64,000 bases of DNA from Usitatibacter rugosus (GTDB taxonomy: Bacteria; Pseudomonadota; Gammaproteobacteria; Burkholderiales; Usitatibacteraceae). The position numbers and the translations under genes were made by a program. The stretch spans positions 1,147,419-1,211,418 of the forward strand of contig NZ_CP053069.1 of the NCBI RefSeq assembly GCF_013003965.1, in the 5' to 3' direction. The notes beneath the pieces were generated by a model, which saw only the letters and a program-made list of their open reading frames with translations, was not told the DNA's origin and did no database searches. Shown one piece after another: positions 33,063-41,121 of the stretch. Every line of letters begins with the position of its first letter. Position 1 is the first letter of the stretch.

Positions 33063-34618
33063 ACGCGGTGGCGGTCCAGCAGTCGCTCGACCGGCAGGTG
33101 CTGATCCTGGCGCCGACCGGCAAGGACGGCACGCTGATCGAGGGCGCGCTGAAGGCTGCGGGAGTCTCGGGCCGCCGGTGCGCGAGCATCGACGAGGTGC
33201 TGGATGGCATCGAGGACGAAGCGGGCGCAGCCGTCATTGCGGAGGAGGCGTTGAACGCGTCCGGCCTCGCGAAGGTGATGGCCTCCCTCTCCGTCCAGCC
33301 GCCGTGGTCCGACTTTCCCATCTTGCTGCTCGCCCGCTCCGGCGCCGCGTCCGATACGGTGGCGCGCACGCTGCAGGCGCTCGCCAACGTTCAGGTGATC
33401 GAGCGGCCTACTCAAGTCGGTGAGCTCGCCAGTGCTGCGCGTATCGCCCTGCGCGGCCGCCAACGGCAATACCAGATCCGCGACAGCCTCGAGGCCCTGG
33501 CCGAGCGCGAGACGCAGCTTCGCGAGTCCGACCGCCGCAAGGACGAGTTCCTCGCGATGCTGGCCCACGAGCTTCGTAATCCGCTACAGCCGATCGGCAC
33601 CGCGGCCGACGTGCTGCGTACGCACGGCGAATCGCGCGATGCGGTGGGCTACGCCGCCGACGTGATCGACCGTCAAGTACGCCACCTGTCGCGCCTGCTC
33701 GAGGATCTCCTCGACGTCTCGCGCATCACCACGGGCAAGATCGTGCTGCGCCGCGAGCCGGTGGAGATCTGCGCGCTAGCCCGTCGCGTGGCCGATGGTG
33801 CGCGTGCCTGGTTCGAGACCCGCGCGCACAAGCTCGAGGTCGACATCGATTGCGAAGAGGCTTGGGTCGACGGCGATCCCGCGCGTCTTTACCAGATCCT
33901 CAGCAACCTCCTGCACAACGCCGCCAAGTACACGCCCGAGAAGGGCGAGATCCGCTTCAAGATCCGCGTCGATGCGATGTCGGCGCATGTGACCGTGGAA
34001 GACAACGGCGTCGGCATTGACGCCGAGGTGTTGCCGCACATCTTCGAGCTCTTCACGCAGGCCGACCGATCGCTCGACCGCTCCGCGGGCGGGCTCGGCA
34101 TCGGGCTGCGCATTGTCCAGAAATTGGCCGAACTGCACGGAGGCCAGGTGGCCGCCGAGAGCGACGGCCTCGGAAAAGGAAGCACCTTCACCATGTCGCT
34201 CCCCACGATTCCCGCACCCCACCGCGCCGCTTCCCCGTCGGTCGCCGCGCCCGAGGCGGGGGCGCCCCTGCGCATCCTCGTCGTCGACGACAACCTCGAT
34301 GCCGCCATGACGCTCGCGATGGTGCTCGAGCTGAACGGCCACAAGGTCGACACCGCCCACGACGGCCTCGAGGCCATCCAGCGCGCGCGCGAGTTCGGGC
34401 CCGACGTGGTGGTCCTGGACATCGGCTTGCCGGGGGCGAGCGGCTATGACGTCGCCCGGGCGATCCGCGCCGAGCCGGCCCTGGCGGGCGTGCGCCTCGT
34501 GGCGGTTACCGGCTATGGCCGGGAGGAGGACCGCCGTCGCTGCGAGGACGCCGGTTTCGACCTCCACCTGGTGAAGCCGCTGGAGCCCTCCGTCCTGCTG
34601 GAGAGCCTGGTGGGGTAG
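33059..34618 (+). CDS. Hybrid histidine kinase with N-terminal pseudo-receiver
   Basis: A 519-residue cytosolic sensor kinase. Residues 10-130 have a receiver-like fold (QVLILAPTGKDG, FPILLLA) but no phosphoacceptor aspartate, the usual position reading AVIAEE. A coiled linker leads to the HisKA box DEFLAMLAHELRNP (His170), then HATPase motifs NLLHNAAKYT, DNGVGI and GGLGIGL. A C-terminal true receiver follows, with LVVDDN, phosphoacceptor VVVLDIGLPG and VKPLEP. There is no membrane segment or PAS domain. It starts with TTG inside the kaiC-like stop codon, so the two are translated together; the ATPase is the probable input. GTG at 33068 is an alternative. Confidence 0.88.
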   Translation: MNAVAVQQSLDRQVLILAPTGKDGTLIEGALKAAGVSGRRCASIDEVLDGIEDEAGAAVIAEEALNASGLAKVMASLSVQPPWSDFPILLLARSGAASDTVARTLQALANVQVIERPTQVGELASAARIALRGRQRQYQIRDSLEALAERETQLRESDRRKDEFLAMLAHELRNPLQPIGTAADVLRTHGESRDAVGYAADVIDRQVRHLSRLLEDLLDVSRITTGKIVLRREPVEICALARRVADGARAWFETRAHKLEVDIDCEEAWVDGDPARLYQILSNLLHNAAKYTPEKGEIRFKIRVDAMSAHVTVEDNGVGIDAEVLPHIFELFTQADRSLDRSAGGLGIGLRIVQKLAELHGGQVAAESDGLGKGSTFTMSLPTIPAPHRAASPSVAAPEAGAPLRILVVDDNLDAAMTLAMVLELNGHKVDTAHDGLEAIQRAREFGPDVVVLDIGLPGASGYDVARAIRAEPALAGVRLVAVTGYGREEDRRRCEDAGFDLHLVKPLEPSVLLESLVG

Positions 34619-34640
34619 TGCCTTTCGGCGCGGAAAACGC

Positions 34641-34646
34641 TATAAT
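34641..34646 (+). promoter_or_regulatory. -10 box of tRNA-Arg
   Basis: TATAAT, perfect consensus, 20 bases before the mature tRNA 5' end. No good -35 is seen at 16-18 bases upstream. Confidence 0.7.
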
Positions 34647-34666
34647 TTCAAGCTCATCGCAGCAAC

Positions 34667-34743
34667 GCGCCCGTAGCTCAGATGGATAGAGTACCTGGCT
34701 ACGAACCAGGGGGTCGTGGGTTCGAATCCTGCCGGGCGCGCCA
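34667..34743 (+). tRNA. tRNA-Arg(ACG)
   Basis: A 77-base tRNA including encoded CCA. Acceptor GCGCCCG pairs with CGGGCGC, the anticodon arm CCTGG-CTACGAA-CCAGG gives anticodon ACG (read as ICG), and the T loop is GTTCGAATC. No att-like copy of its 3' end is found elsewhere in the window, so it is not an insertion site here. Confidence 0.97.
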
Positions 34744-34755
34744 GAATCAAGTGAA

Positions 34756-34780
34756 GGGCCAGTCGAGAGACTGGCCCTTT
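34756..34780 (+). terminator. Terminator of tRNA-Arg
   Basis: GGGCCAGTC (34756-34764), loop GAGA, GACTGGCCC (34769-34777), then TTT. It starts 13 bases after the tRNA. Confidence 0.85.
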
Positions 34781-34832
34781 CCATTTGTGCGGCCGAGGGG
34801 TACATAGGGCAGACGCAAATCGGGAGGCGCGA

Positions 34833-35453
34833 ATGAACAGGGCGTACCTGGCTGGAATACTGCTCGCGACCCTGGCGTGGTCCTCAGTCGCCCAGGAGAA
34901 GGCGCCCGGCAGGCCGGACTTCAACGGGATCTATCCCGAAATGACCCGGGCAGACTTCGACGCGCTCTATCCGGTATTCGCCAAAGGCTGCCGCAAGATG
35001 CCGACGGGCCGGGTCTACTGCATGTACTTCGGTACAAGCTCCGAGATGGCCAAGGAGATCGGCATCCCGGCGAGCTGGATCGGCGCGGAGCCCAACTTGA
35101 ATACGTTCGCCGGGGAGCCGGTCGAGAGTGCGTTCGTGACGCTCGACCCGTCCAGCGAAAAAATCTTCACCCTCTCGTTCGAGCTCTACACGCGTTCCTT
35201 CGACATCGTCGGCCGTGCGCTGACGAAGCGCTTTGGAAAGCCCCATACGAGGACCTCCAGGATCCGGGATCGAACGGGTGCCGAGTTCGATCAGGTCCAG
35301 ATGCGCTGGACGATCGGCTCGACCATCGTCGAGTGCGAGAAACGTTCGGGCTCCATGGACATGATGAAGGTCTCGATGGTCTCCCGGGCCGCAATGGCAA
35401 TCATCGAGAAAGAGATCAAGGCCATGGAGGCAAAGGGCGCGAAGGATCGCTAG
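34833..35453 (+). CDS. Exported protein of unknown function
   Basis: A 206-residue protein with a signal peptide (about residues 1-20, SSVAQ). The body contains two cysteines around GCRKMPTGRVYCMYF and a later EC, probably one disulphide, and alternating strands (FVTLDPSSEKIFTLSFELYT, then IGSTIVECEK). The C-terminus is a lysine-rich helix. It has a GGGAGG ribosome site. No family recognised; it stands alone between tRNA-Arg and a convergent gene. Confidence 0.65.
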   Translation: MNRAYLAGILLATLAWSSVAQEKAPGRPDFNGIYPEMTRADFDALYPVFAKGCRKMPTGRVYCMYFGTSSEMAKEIGIPASWIGAEPNLNTFAGEPVESAFVTLDPSSEKIFTLSFELYTRSFDIVGRALTKRFGKPHTRTSRIRDRTGAEFDQVQMRWTIGSTIVECEKRSGSMDMMKVSMVSRAAMAIIEKEIKAMEAKGAKDR

Positions 35454-35468
35454 TTTTTCGCGGAGTCG

Positions 35469-36389
35469 CTATTGCAGGCGGCGAACCTTGTACCCCTTCC
35501 TCTCCAGCTCGGCGAGGACACTGTTCGGGCCGGTAAGGTGCAGCGCGCCAATGGCAACGAACGGATGCTGCCCCCGTTTGACCAGGAGGTCGATCTGTTC
35601 AGCCATGAAGGGATTGCGCGCATCGCTGATCTTTCGGCAGCGACTCGCGAGGAGCGGCGTCATGCACGCGTTGGCTTCGATGATCTCGCGCACCCGAGCC
35701 AAATCGCCGGCATAGACCGCGTCGAGCACGACCCCAAGCCGCGTATCCGAGATCCCCTGGTGATCTGGCTTGTCCATCTCCTCCGCGAACAGGCGAATGG
35801 CGGCAATCGACTCGTCGGTCGTGACGTCGAGAAGCGAGCCGTACGCGCGCAGGCTCCCCTCGATGTCCGTTGCGCGAATGCTTCGCGACTCGGCGGCCTT
35901 CCGATAGGTATCGTCCAGGGACGGATAGACCTTGCCGCGCGTTGACCTGCCGTGAACCGCGGACATCTCGCTCAGGAGGGTGGCTGCGTACTGCGTCTTG
36001 CGCGTGACCAGCATTTCCCAGGCCCCGGGAGGAGCTCCCAACTGCTTCAGCTGTGATTCGAGGCGAAGCGCGAGGTCGTCCGGGAGGTCGTCTTTCAGCG
36101 AGCTACCGGCCGGGCGCGAGATCATGGCGTTCACCCCGGCACGGGGGCTTCTCTCGATCGGGCTGTCGGGCAATTGTTCGAACCCGATCACGTCGGACTT
36201 CTCGAGAGCGCCGACGGCCGTGGCGTTGAGCTCGAGGCGGACGTGGCTATTCGCGTGCGCGGAGGCGGCGATGTACGCCGTACCGCGCTCACCGGTCGCT
36301 TCGAAGATCGTTCCAACCTTCCGTGTCTGCGCCGCGGCGTCGAAGGCAGCGCACGCGATAGACGCGGCGAAGAGAAGCGAACGAATCAC
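35469..36389 (-). CDS. TraB/GumN family protein
   Basis: A 306-residue exported protein of the TraB/PrgY/GumN superfamily, metal-dependent hydrolase-like. A signal peptide follows the GTG start (VIRSLLFAASIACAAFDAAAQ). The C-terminal signature is PFVAIGALHLTGPNSVLAELERKGYKVRRL, the G-A-x-H-L-x-G block. The family's N-terminal GxxH-type motif is less clear here: SASAHANSHV is in the right region but the pattern is weak, so activity is uncertain. The GTG start overlaps the stop of the upstream TonB gene (GTGA), implying coupled translation. Confidence 0.75.
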   Translation of the reverse strand: MIRSLLFAASIACAAFDAAAQTRKVGTIFEATGERGTAYIAASAHANSHVRLELNATAVGALEKSDVIGFEQLPDSPIERSPRAGVNAMISRPAGSSLKDDLPDDLALRLESQLKQLGAPPGAWEMLVTRKTQYAATLLSEMSAVHGRSTRGKVYPSLDDTYRKAAESRSIRATDIEGSLRAYGSLLDVTTDESIAAIRLFAEEMDKPDHQGISDTRLGVVLDAVYAGDLARVREIIEANACMTPLLASRCRKISDARNPFMAEQIDLLVKRGQHPFVAIGALHLTGPNSVLAELERKGYKVRRLQ

Positions 36390-37003
36390 GGAGTGAGGTT
36401 GAAGACGATCTCGTACTCGCCGATGAAGCCCACCGGTTCGGGCCGGAACTTCCACTGCGAAAGCGCCCGCGTCACCTCGCGCTCGAACATCCGGTTGCTC
36501 GCGGACACGATCTGCACTTGGCTCACCGTTCCTTCGGGCGTGACGTGGAGGCGCGCGATGACGCGCCCGCCGATGCCCTCGCGTTGGGCGACGCGCGGGT
36601 AGATCGGATCGACGCGATGCGCGGGCCTGAACTCCTTGCGAACGGCCGGCCCGATGGCGCTCCCTGTTCCCGAATCGTCCCGGGCCCCGAAGTCGGCAGG
36701 CGGTTGAGGGATTGTCGTGCGCGAATCGAAGATGGGAGCGGAATCGGCCGGCACCTGGATGTCGATCTCCCGCGGCGGCACGTAAGCGGTCGTCGGGACG
36801 GGCACGATGCGCGGTTCCGGCGGTGCCACATCGCGCGGCAGCGGCCTGGGCGGCTCGGGTACGAAGGTGACGTCGGTGGGCTGTAGCGCCCGGTCGATGA
36901 ACGTGCGTGAGAGCCCGGTGATCAGTGCGTAGCCCACGGCAATGTGGATCAGCACGACAAGCCCGATGCCCGTGAAATTCTGCTTCTCGGCGCGGTAGTT
37001 CAT
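36386..37003 (-). CDS. TonB-like energy transducer
   Basis: A 205-residue inner-membrane protein. One transmembrane helix (GIGLVVLIHIAVGYALI, about 13-29) is followed by a proline-rich periplasmic spacer (VPEPPRPLPRDVAPPEPRI). The C-terminal TonB domain reads VDPIYPRVAQREGIGGRVIARLHVTPEGTVSQVQIV, the YP and G-V signature. It is shorter than E. coli TonB but normal for single-domain energy transducers. No exbB/exbD or receptor gene is adjacent. Its pairing with the TraB/GumN gene is the only context clue. Confidence 0.85.
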   Translation of the reverse strand: MNYRAEKQNFTGIGLVVLIHIAVGYALITGLSRTFIDRALQPTDVTFVPEPPRPLPRDVAPPEPRIVPVPTTAYVPPREIDIQVPADSAPIFDSRTTIPQPPADFGARDDSGTGSAIGPAVRKEFRPAHRVDPIYPRVAQREGIGGRVIARLHVTPEGTVSQVQIVSASNRMFEREVTRALSQWKFRPEPVGFIGEYEIVFNLTP

Positions 37004-37118
37004 CGCATCCCCCAGTCCGGTTGAAGAATCGGCGACGTCGTCCTGCGCTTCCATGCTGCCACTGGCCGCCTTTTGCTTCAAACGGGCGGAAGCCGCGTTC
37101 GGGTTTGCGGCCGGTGGT

Positions 37119-38057
37119 CTACCAGAAGCCCGGCGGCCAGTTCCCCGTATTGATGCCCCTCACGATCACTTGGCGCGCAGCAAGCAGTCTCTCCGCCTCG
37201 GCAGGCGGATAGTTGTAGCGAAGCAGGTAGTCCTCCACCGAGGTGGCGTCGCACTTGCCTTCGGTCACGCAGCGCACCGACACGAAGCCGGAATCGGCGG
37301 TGCATTGGTTGCCGAAGTCGCACGAGGCCATGAGAAACGCATCCCGGATCACCGGGACGCCCACCTTCGTACCGTCGCCCAGGTCGTACTGGTAGTCACG
37401 GCCTCGGTCCGGGCGACGGTGAAAGAAGGCGCCCATCTCCTGCAGGGCCAGGGGATCCTTGGTCGCGGCAACAGCCTCCGCGGCCGCGATCTTCCGCGCG
37501 CCGAAATCCTTCTCGATCGGCTCGCGCAGCAACGCTCGCGGATCCCCGCTCGCCACGAGTCCGCGCATGACCTCGGTTCTTTGGGTGCCGTACTCCAGGA
37601 AGGGGAAGTCGCGGCACATGGTTGCGATGCGGTCGTACACCGCCTTTCGCTTCGCCTTGTCCACGGGGTTCGTGAGGGCTTCGATGGCGGCGGCATTCGC
37701 CCTGGCCACGCCGGAATATACGAAGTTCGAGCACGAGCCGGCGAGCTGATCCCTCACCATGATTGCGGCGGGATCGTTGTTCCCCACCAAGCGCAGGTAG
37801 GCCTCGGTGCGATTGGTCGCATGGATCTCTGCCGTGTAGCGGCCGGCGACAGTCGGGCTCGACGAGCTGACGGTCGCTCGCATGGGATCCTCTGTGGGCC
37901 GTGCAGTGACGCTCGAGCCCGCCCCGCGCGCAGGGCCGTCGGCCTGGGTTCGAACTCCCGTGTTCTCTGCGCCGTCATGGGTCTTGATGGTGATGGCGAT
38001 GAACACCGCTGCCGCCAAGCTGGCGAGGATCCAGAACAAGGGGCGATGTGACTTCAA
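37119..38057 (-). CDS. Membrane-anchored protein of unknown function
   Basis: A 312-residue protein with an N-terminal anchor (LFWILASLAAAVFIAITI, residues 7-24) and a disordered Ser/Thr/Pro linker to about residue 70. The soluble part has several cysteines (AGSCSNF, TMCRDFP, ASCDFGNQC, VRCVTEGKC), fitting a periplasmic disulphide-bonded fold. The end NWPPGFW is unusual. No family recognised. It lies on the same strand as the small membrane protein upstream and the TonB gene downstream. Confidence 0.65.
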   Translation of the reverse strand: MKSHRPLFWILASLAAAVFIAITIKTHDGAENTGVRTQADGPARGAGSSVTARPTEDPMRATVSSSSPTVAGRYTAEIHATNRTEAYLRLVGNNDPAAIMVRDQLAGSCSNFVYSGVARANAAAIEALTNPVDKAKRKAVYDRIATMCRDFPFLEYGTQRTEVMRGLVASGDPRALLREPIEKDFGARKIAAAEAVAATKDPLALQEMGAFFHRRPDRGRDYQYDLGDGTKVGVPVIRDAFLMASCDFGNQCTADSGFVSVRCVTEGKCDATSVEDYLLRYNYPPAEAERLLAARQVIVRGINTGNWPPGFW

Positions 38058-38064
38058 GCGTTCC

Positions 38065-38376
38065 TTATCGACGCAACAAGAAGACCACGCGCACCAGCAC
38101 GATGACTGCAGCCACCGCGGCGAACACCTTCGCGAAGAAGAACGGGGCCATGAAGACCAGGAAAAGCAGGGCGTAGATCAAGGCCACGCCGGCGACCCAT
38201 TTCGCGGCAACCGGTCCCCGGTGGATTGCGACCCCCAGCAGATGCTCCCGGTAGGTAAGCGGGCTTTGGACAGGCGGTTCGATGTCGCTCTTCCACTCTT
38301 CGCGCTGGACGCGCTCAAGCGGTTCCAGTGTGGGTTCCGGACCAGCGGCCACGTGCTTCATTTCACTGTCGCCCAT
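38065..38376 (-). CDS. Small membrane protein
   Basis: A 103-residue protein: a charged N-terminal half (PEPTLEPLERVQREEWKSDI) and two hydrophobic helices near the C-terminus (WVAGVALIYALLFLVFMAPFFF and VFAAVAAVIVLVRVVFLL). The start overlaps the end of the upstream AraC gene by 14 bases, which suggests readthrough transcription. Unrecognised. Confidence 0.55.
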   Translation of the reverse strand: MGDSEMKHVAAGPEPTLEPLERVQREEWKSDIEPPVQSPLTYREHLLGVAIHRGPVAAKWVAGVALIYALLFLVFMAPFFFAKVFAAVAAVIVLVRVVFLLRR

Positions 38377-39289
38377 GCGCTCTATCCTGCCACGCATCTC
38401 GCGCGTAGCGGCCCGGAGGTTGGCCCACGTGCCGGCTGAATGCGGTGCTGAACGTACTCGCCGAGCCATAGCCGACGCGCTCGGCGACCTCGGCCACGCC
38501 GATGTCGTCGCTGCGGAGCAGGTCCTTGGCCAATGCCATTCGCCAGGCCAGGAGGTATTCCATCGGTGGCAGTCCCACCGCGCGGGTGAAGCGGTCGAAG
38601 AAAGCGGAGCGCGAGAGGGCGGCCCTCTTTGCGAGCTGGGCGACCGTCCATGGGCGCGCGGGGTCACCGTGCATCTGGCGGATCGCGAGCGCGAGGCGCG
38701 CGTCGGACAGTCCGCGCAGCAGGCCCGGTGGCGCATCGTCGCCGGGCGCAGACCGGAGGGCTTCCACGAGCAGCACCTCCACGAGGCGCGTAAGCACGAG
38801 CTCCCGGCCCGCGCGCTGTTCGATCGACTCGTCGCCCACGAGCCGCACCAGCGTCGAGAGGCGCTCGGCGCTCCTCACGTGCACCAGTCCCGGCAGCAGC
38901 GAAACCAGCAACGTTGCATCGGACGAGCCGAAGACGAAGTAGCCACCGAGCAGGCGCACATCCGGACGTCCCCCGCGCGTGCCGTGGCGAACTTCCTCCG
39001 CCCTCGACTTCGACGCCACGTGCGGATCGAAGTCCTCGGGCGTCACCTTCTCGAAGCCGGACATCGTGAACCCCGGTGTGGCGGGCAACAGCACGAAGTC
39101 CCCCGCTTCGATCGTGATGGAGGCGTAGCCGTCCACGGCGAGGCGGCAGCTTCCCTCCAGTACCGCGCAAAAGCTCGGCTGGCCAAACTTCGAGTAGCGG
39201 ACGCCCCAGCGCCCAGCGCCGCTGATGCGCTTGGAAAAGACGGTACGCGGCTGCAGCAGCGCGATGACTTCCGAGAGCGGGTCGCTCAT
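38363..39289 (-). CDS. AraC family regulator, cupin_6 type
   Basis: A 308-residue transcription factor. The N-terminal cupin region (ITIEAGDFVLLPATPGFTM) and the block PDVRLLGGYFVF are typical of the cupin_6 AraC group, which often control a divergent oxidoreductase gene. The DNA-binding domain is WTVAQLAKRAALSRSAFFDRFTRAVGLPPMEYLLAWRM and GVAEVAERVGYGSASTFSTAFSRHVG. It is divergent from an SDR gene with a palindrome between them. ATG at 39289 is chosen over one at 39325, which would run into the palindrome. Confidence 0.9.
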   Translation of the reverse strand: MSDPLSEVIALLQPRTVFSKRISGAGRWGVRYSKFGQPSFCAVLEGSCRLAVDGYASITIEAGDFVLLPATPGFTMSGFEKVTPEDFDPHVASKSRAEEVRHGTRGGRPDVRLLGGYFVFGSSDATLLVSLLPGLVHVRSAERLSTLVRLVGDESIEQRAGRELVLTRLVEVLLVEALRSAPGDDAPPGLLRGLSDARLALAIRQMHGDPARPWTVAQLAKRAALSRSAFFDRFTRAVGLPPMEYLLAWRMALAKDLLRSDDIGVAEVAERVGYGSASTFSTAFSRHVGQPPGRYARDAWQDRAHGRQ

Positions 39290-39314
39290 GTCTGGACGAT
39301 GGCCAATGAAATAC

Positions 39315-39337
39315 GGACTCTCCATTGTAGAGAGTCC
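39315..39337. promoter_or_regulatory. Inverted repeat between AraC regulator and SDR gene
   Basis: GGACTCTC (39315-39322), spacer CATTGTA, GAGAGTCC (39330-39337): perfect 8-base arms. It lies in the 99-base divergent region and is the best candidate for the AraC regulator's binding site. Confidence 0.6.
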
Positions 39338-39388
39338 TGCCCGGCGCCGCTATCGTGGATCCCATCACAACCCCGAAGGGAAACCGCC

Positions 39389-40132
39389 ATGAAGACCGTC
39401 CTCATCACCGGCTGCTCGTCCGGCTACGGCCTCGAGACCGCCCGCCACTTCCACGCGCAGGGCTGGAACGTGATCGCCACCATGCGCAAGCCGCGCGAAG
39501 ACGTGCTGCCCAAGTCCAACCGGATCTGGCTGGTGCCGCTCGACGTCACGAAGCCGCAGAGCATCGAGGCCGCGCTGAAAGCGAGTGGGCCGATCGACGT
39601 GCTCGTGAACAACGCGGGCCTCGGCCTCTTCGGCGCATTCGAAGCCACGCCCATGGCCACCGTCCGCGAGATCTTCGAGACCAACACCTTCGGGATGATG
39701 GCGATGACGCAGGCGGTGCTGCCGCAGTTCCGGGCGCGCAACTCGGGCGTCGTCGTGAACGTCACCTCCAGCGCGACCCTGGCGCCGATGCCGCTCGTGG
39801 CCGCGTACACGGCGAGCAAGATGGCCATCGAGGGGTTCACCGCGTCGCTCGCGCACGAGCTGGAGGAGTTCAACGTGCGCGTGAAGCTGGTGGAGCCGGG
39901 CTACGGTCCGACCACGAGCTTCACGAGCAATGGTGCAGCGCGCATGGAGGGGTTGATCCCCGAGCCCTACGCGCCCTTTGCGCAGCGCGTCTTCGCCGCA
40001 TTCACCCAGCCCGCCGCCGTGACCAACGAGGCCGACGTGGCCCAGGGCGTGTGGCGCGCCGCGAACGACTCGACGGAGCGGCTTCGCTTCCCGGCGGGCG
40101 CCGATGCCGTCGCGTTGGCCCAGGCCAAGTAG
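39389..40132 (+). CDS. SDR family oxidoreductase
   Basis: A 247-residue classical short-chain dehydrogenase. It has the cofactor loop TGCSSGYG, the acidic or basic selector region MRKP (favouring NADPH), NNAGLG, the catalytic serine in VTSSATLAP and YTASK (YxxxK). The substrate is not evident; the closest pattern is the group often annotated as short-chain alcohol dehydrogenases controlled by a divergent AraC protein. GGGAAA precedes the ATG. Confidence 0.88.
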   Translation: MKTVLITGCSSGYGLETARHFHAQGWNVIATMRKPREDVLPKSNRIWLVPLDVTKPQSIEAALKASGPIDVLVNNAGLGLFGAFEATPMATVREIFETNTFGMMAMTQAVLPQFRARNSGVVVNVTSSATLAPMPLVAAYTASKMAIEGFTASLAHELEEFNVRVKLVEPGYGPTTSFTSNGAARMEGLIPEPYAPFAQRVFAAFTQPAAVTNEADVAQGVWRAANDSTERLRFPAGADAVALAQAK

Positions 40133-40195
40133 GCGTGGAGGGGTTTTGTACGCCACCGCACCGATGGGCATAGGCCGACGGGTATATGCTCGGCC

Positions 40196-40480
40196 ATGAC
40201 CTCTCAATTCATCCTCGAAGATGTGTCCATCGTGGAGAACGATTTCTCCGCCGATTCCCGCGACAAGGAAGGCATGAGGATCGTGACCTACGAGACGAGG
40301 CGCAGCATCTCGCTGCACTTCGCCGTGGAGCACATCGTGCAGATCGAAGCCGTGAAGGACAGCAAGGCGGGCGAGCTGCGCTCCATCATCACGCTCACCT
40401 CCGGCAAGCGCTACATCACGCGGCGCGGTGCCCAGGAGCTGTGTGCGGCGATCGGCAAGCTCGGCGTCGCAGCGGCCTGA
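40196..40480 (+). CDS. Small conserved-type cytosolic protein
   Basis: A 94-residue protein without signal or membrane segment (MTSQFILEDVSIVENDFSADS...). ISLHFAVEHIVQIEAVKDSKAG and ELRSIITLTSGKRYITRRGAQEL read as a small beta-rich fold resembling DNA- or ligand-binding LytTR-like strands, weakly. Unrecognised. It ends 14 bases from the convergent nitrile hydratase genes. Confidence 0.55.
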   Translation: MTSQFILEDVSIVENDFSADSRDKEGMRIVTYETRRSISLHFAVEHIVQIEAVKDSKAGELRSIITLTSGKRYITRRGAQELCAAIGKLGVAAA

Positions 40481-40493
40481 GCGTCCCCCAGGG

Positions 40494-41111
40494 CTATACG
40501 GCGCGTTCCAGGTAGCTCTCGAACACCCCCACGTGCACCAGAGCCGGCTCGGCTGAGTCGGGCCACAGATCCTCGCTCCTGAAGCGCACGTCGTAGGTCG
40601 GCTCGTCCGCGGCCTCGATGGAATGCGCATGCGCGTCCGGGAACGGATAGGCGGGCGTCACACCCACGACGATGCCGCTCTTGCCGCGAATGTAGCCGGG
40701 CATGCGCACGTGGCCGGGAACGTGCTCGGAGCGGACGCGGACGGCATTGCCGACCTTGAACGCCTGCCGAGTCGCCACGTTCGTGCGGCCGGGCGCGCTT
40801 TCGGCAGCCAGCGGGAACACGCCACCGGCTCGCCGTTCCAGCTCCTCGTGCGTGACGATTCCCTTTTCCACGCACAGCGTCGCGAGGCTCGTGAGCGACC
40901 GTTCGTAGTAGCTCGCCGTGAGGTAGTGCCGCGGCTCCATGCGTTCGATGGCATGGCGGTACTCGTCCATGTTGAAAACGCCCGAGCGGACGGCGAACGC
41001 ATAGAGCGAATTCACGCGCTTCTCCCACTCGGCGTGGAAAGCGCCCGCATTCAACGTGTAGCGAACGGGTCCGAAGCCCTGTTTGCCGCCGAGATCGTGG
41101 ATGCCGTCCAT
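40494..41111 (-). CDS. nthB: Nitrile hydratase beta subunit
   Basis: A 205-residue structural subunit of the alpha-beta enzyme that hydrates nitriles to amides. The N-terminus MDGIHDLGGKQGFGPV is the family signature. The C-terminal SH3-like half runs FKVGNAVRVRSEHVPGHVRMPGYIRGKSGIVVGV and DVRFRSEDLW, the DLW block conserved in beta subunits. It is the second gene of the pair, ten bases after the alpha subunit. No third-gene metallochaperone follows on this strand. Confidence 0.93.
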   Translation of the reverse strand: MDGIHDLGGKQGFGPVRYTLNAGAFHAEWEKRVNSLYAFAVRSGVFNMDEYRHAIERMEPRHYLTASYYERSLTSLATLCVEKGIVTHEELERRAGGVFPLAAESAPGRTNVATRQAFKVGNAVRVRSEHVPGHVRMPGYIRGKSGIVVGVTPAYPFPDAHAHSIEAADEPTYDVRFRSEDLWPDSAEPALVHVGVFESYLERAV

Positions 41112-41121
41112 CGTCCGTCTC

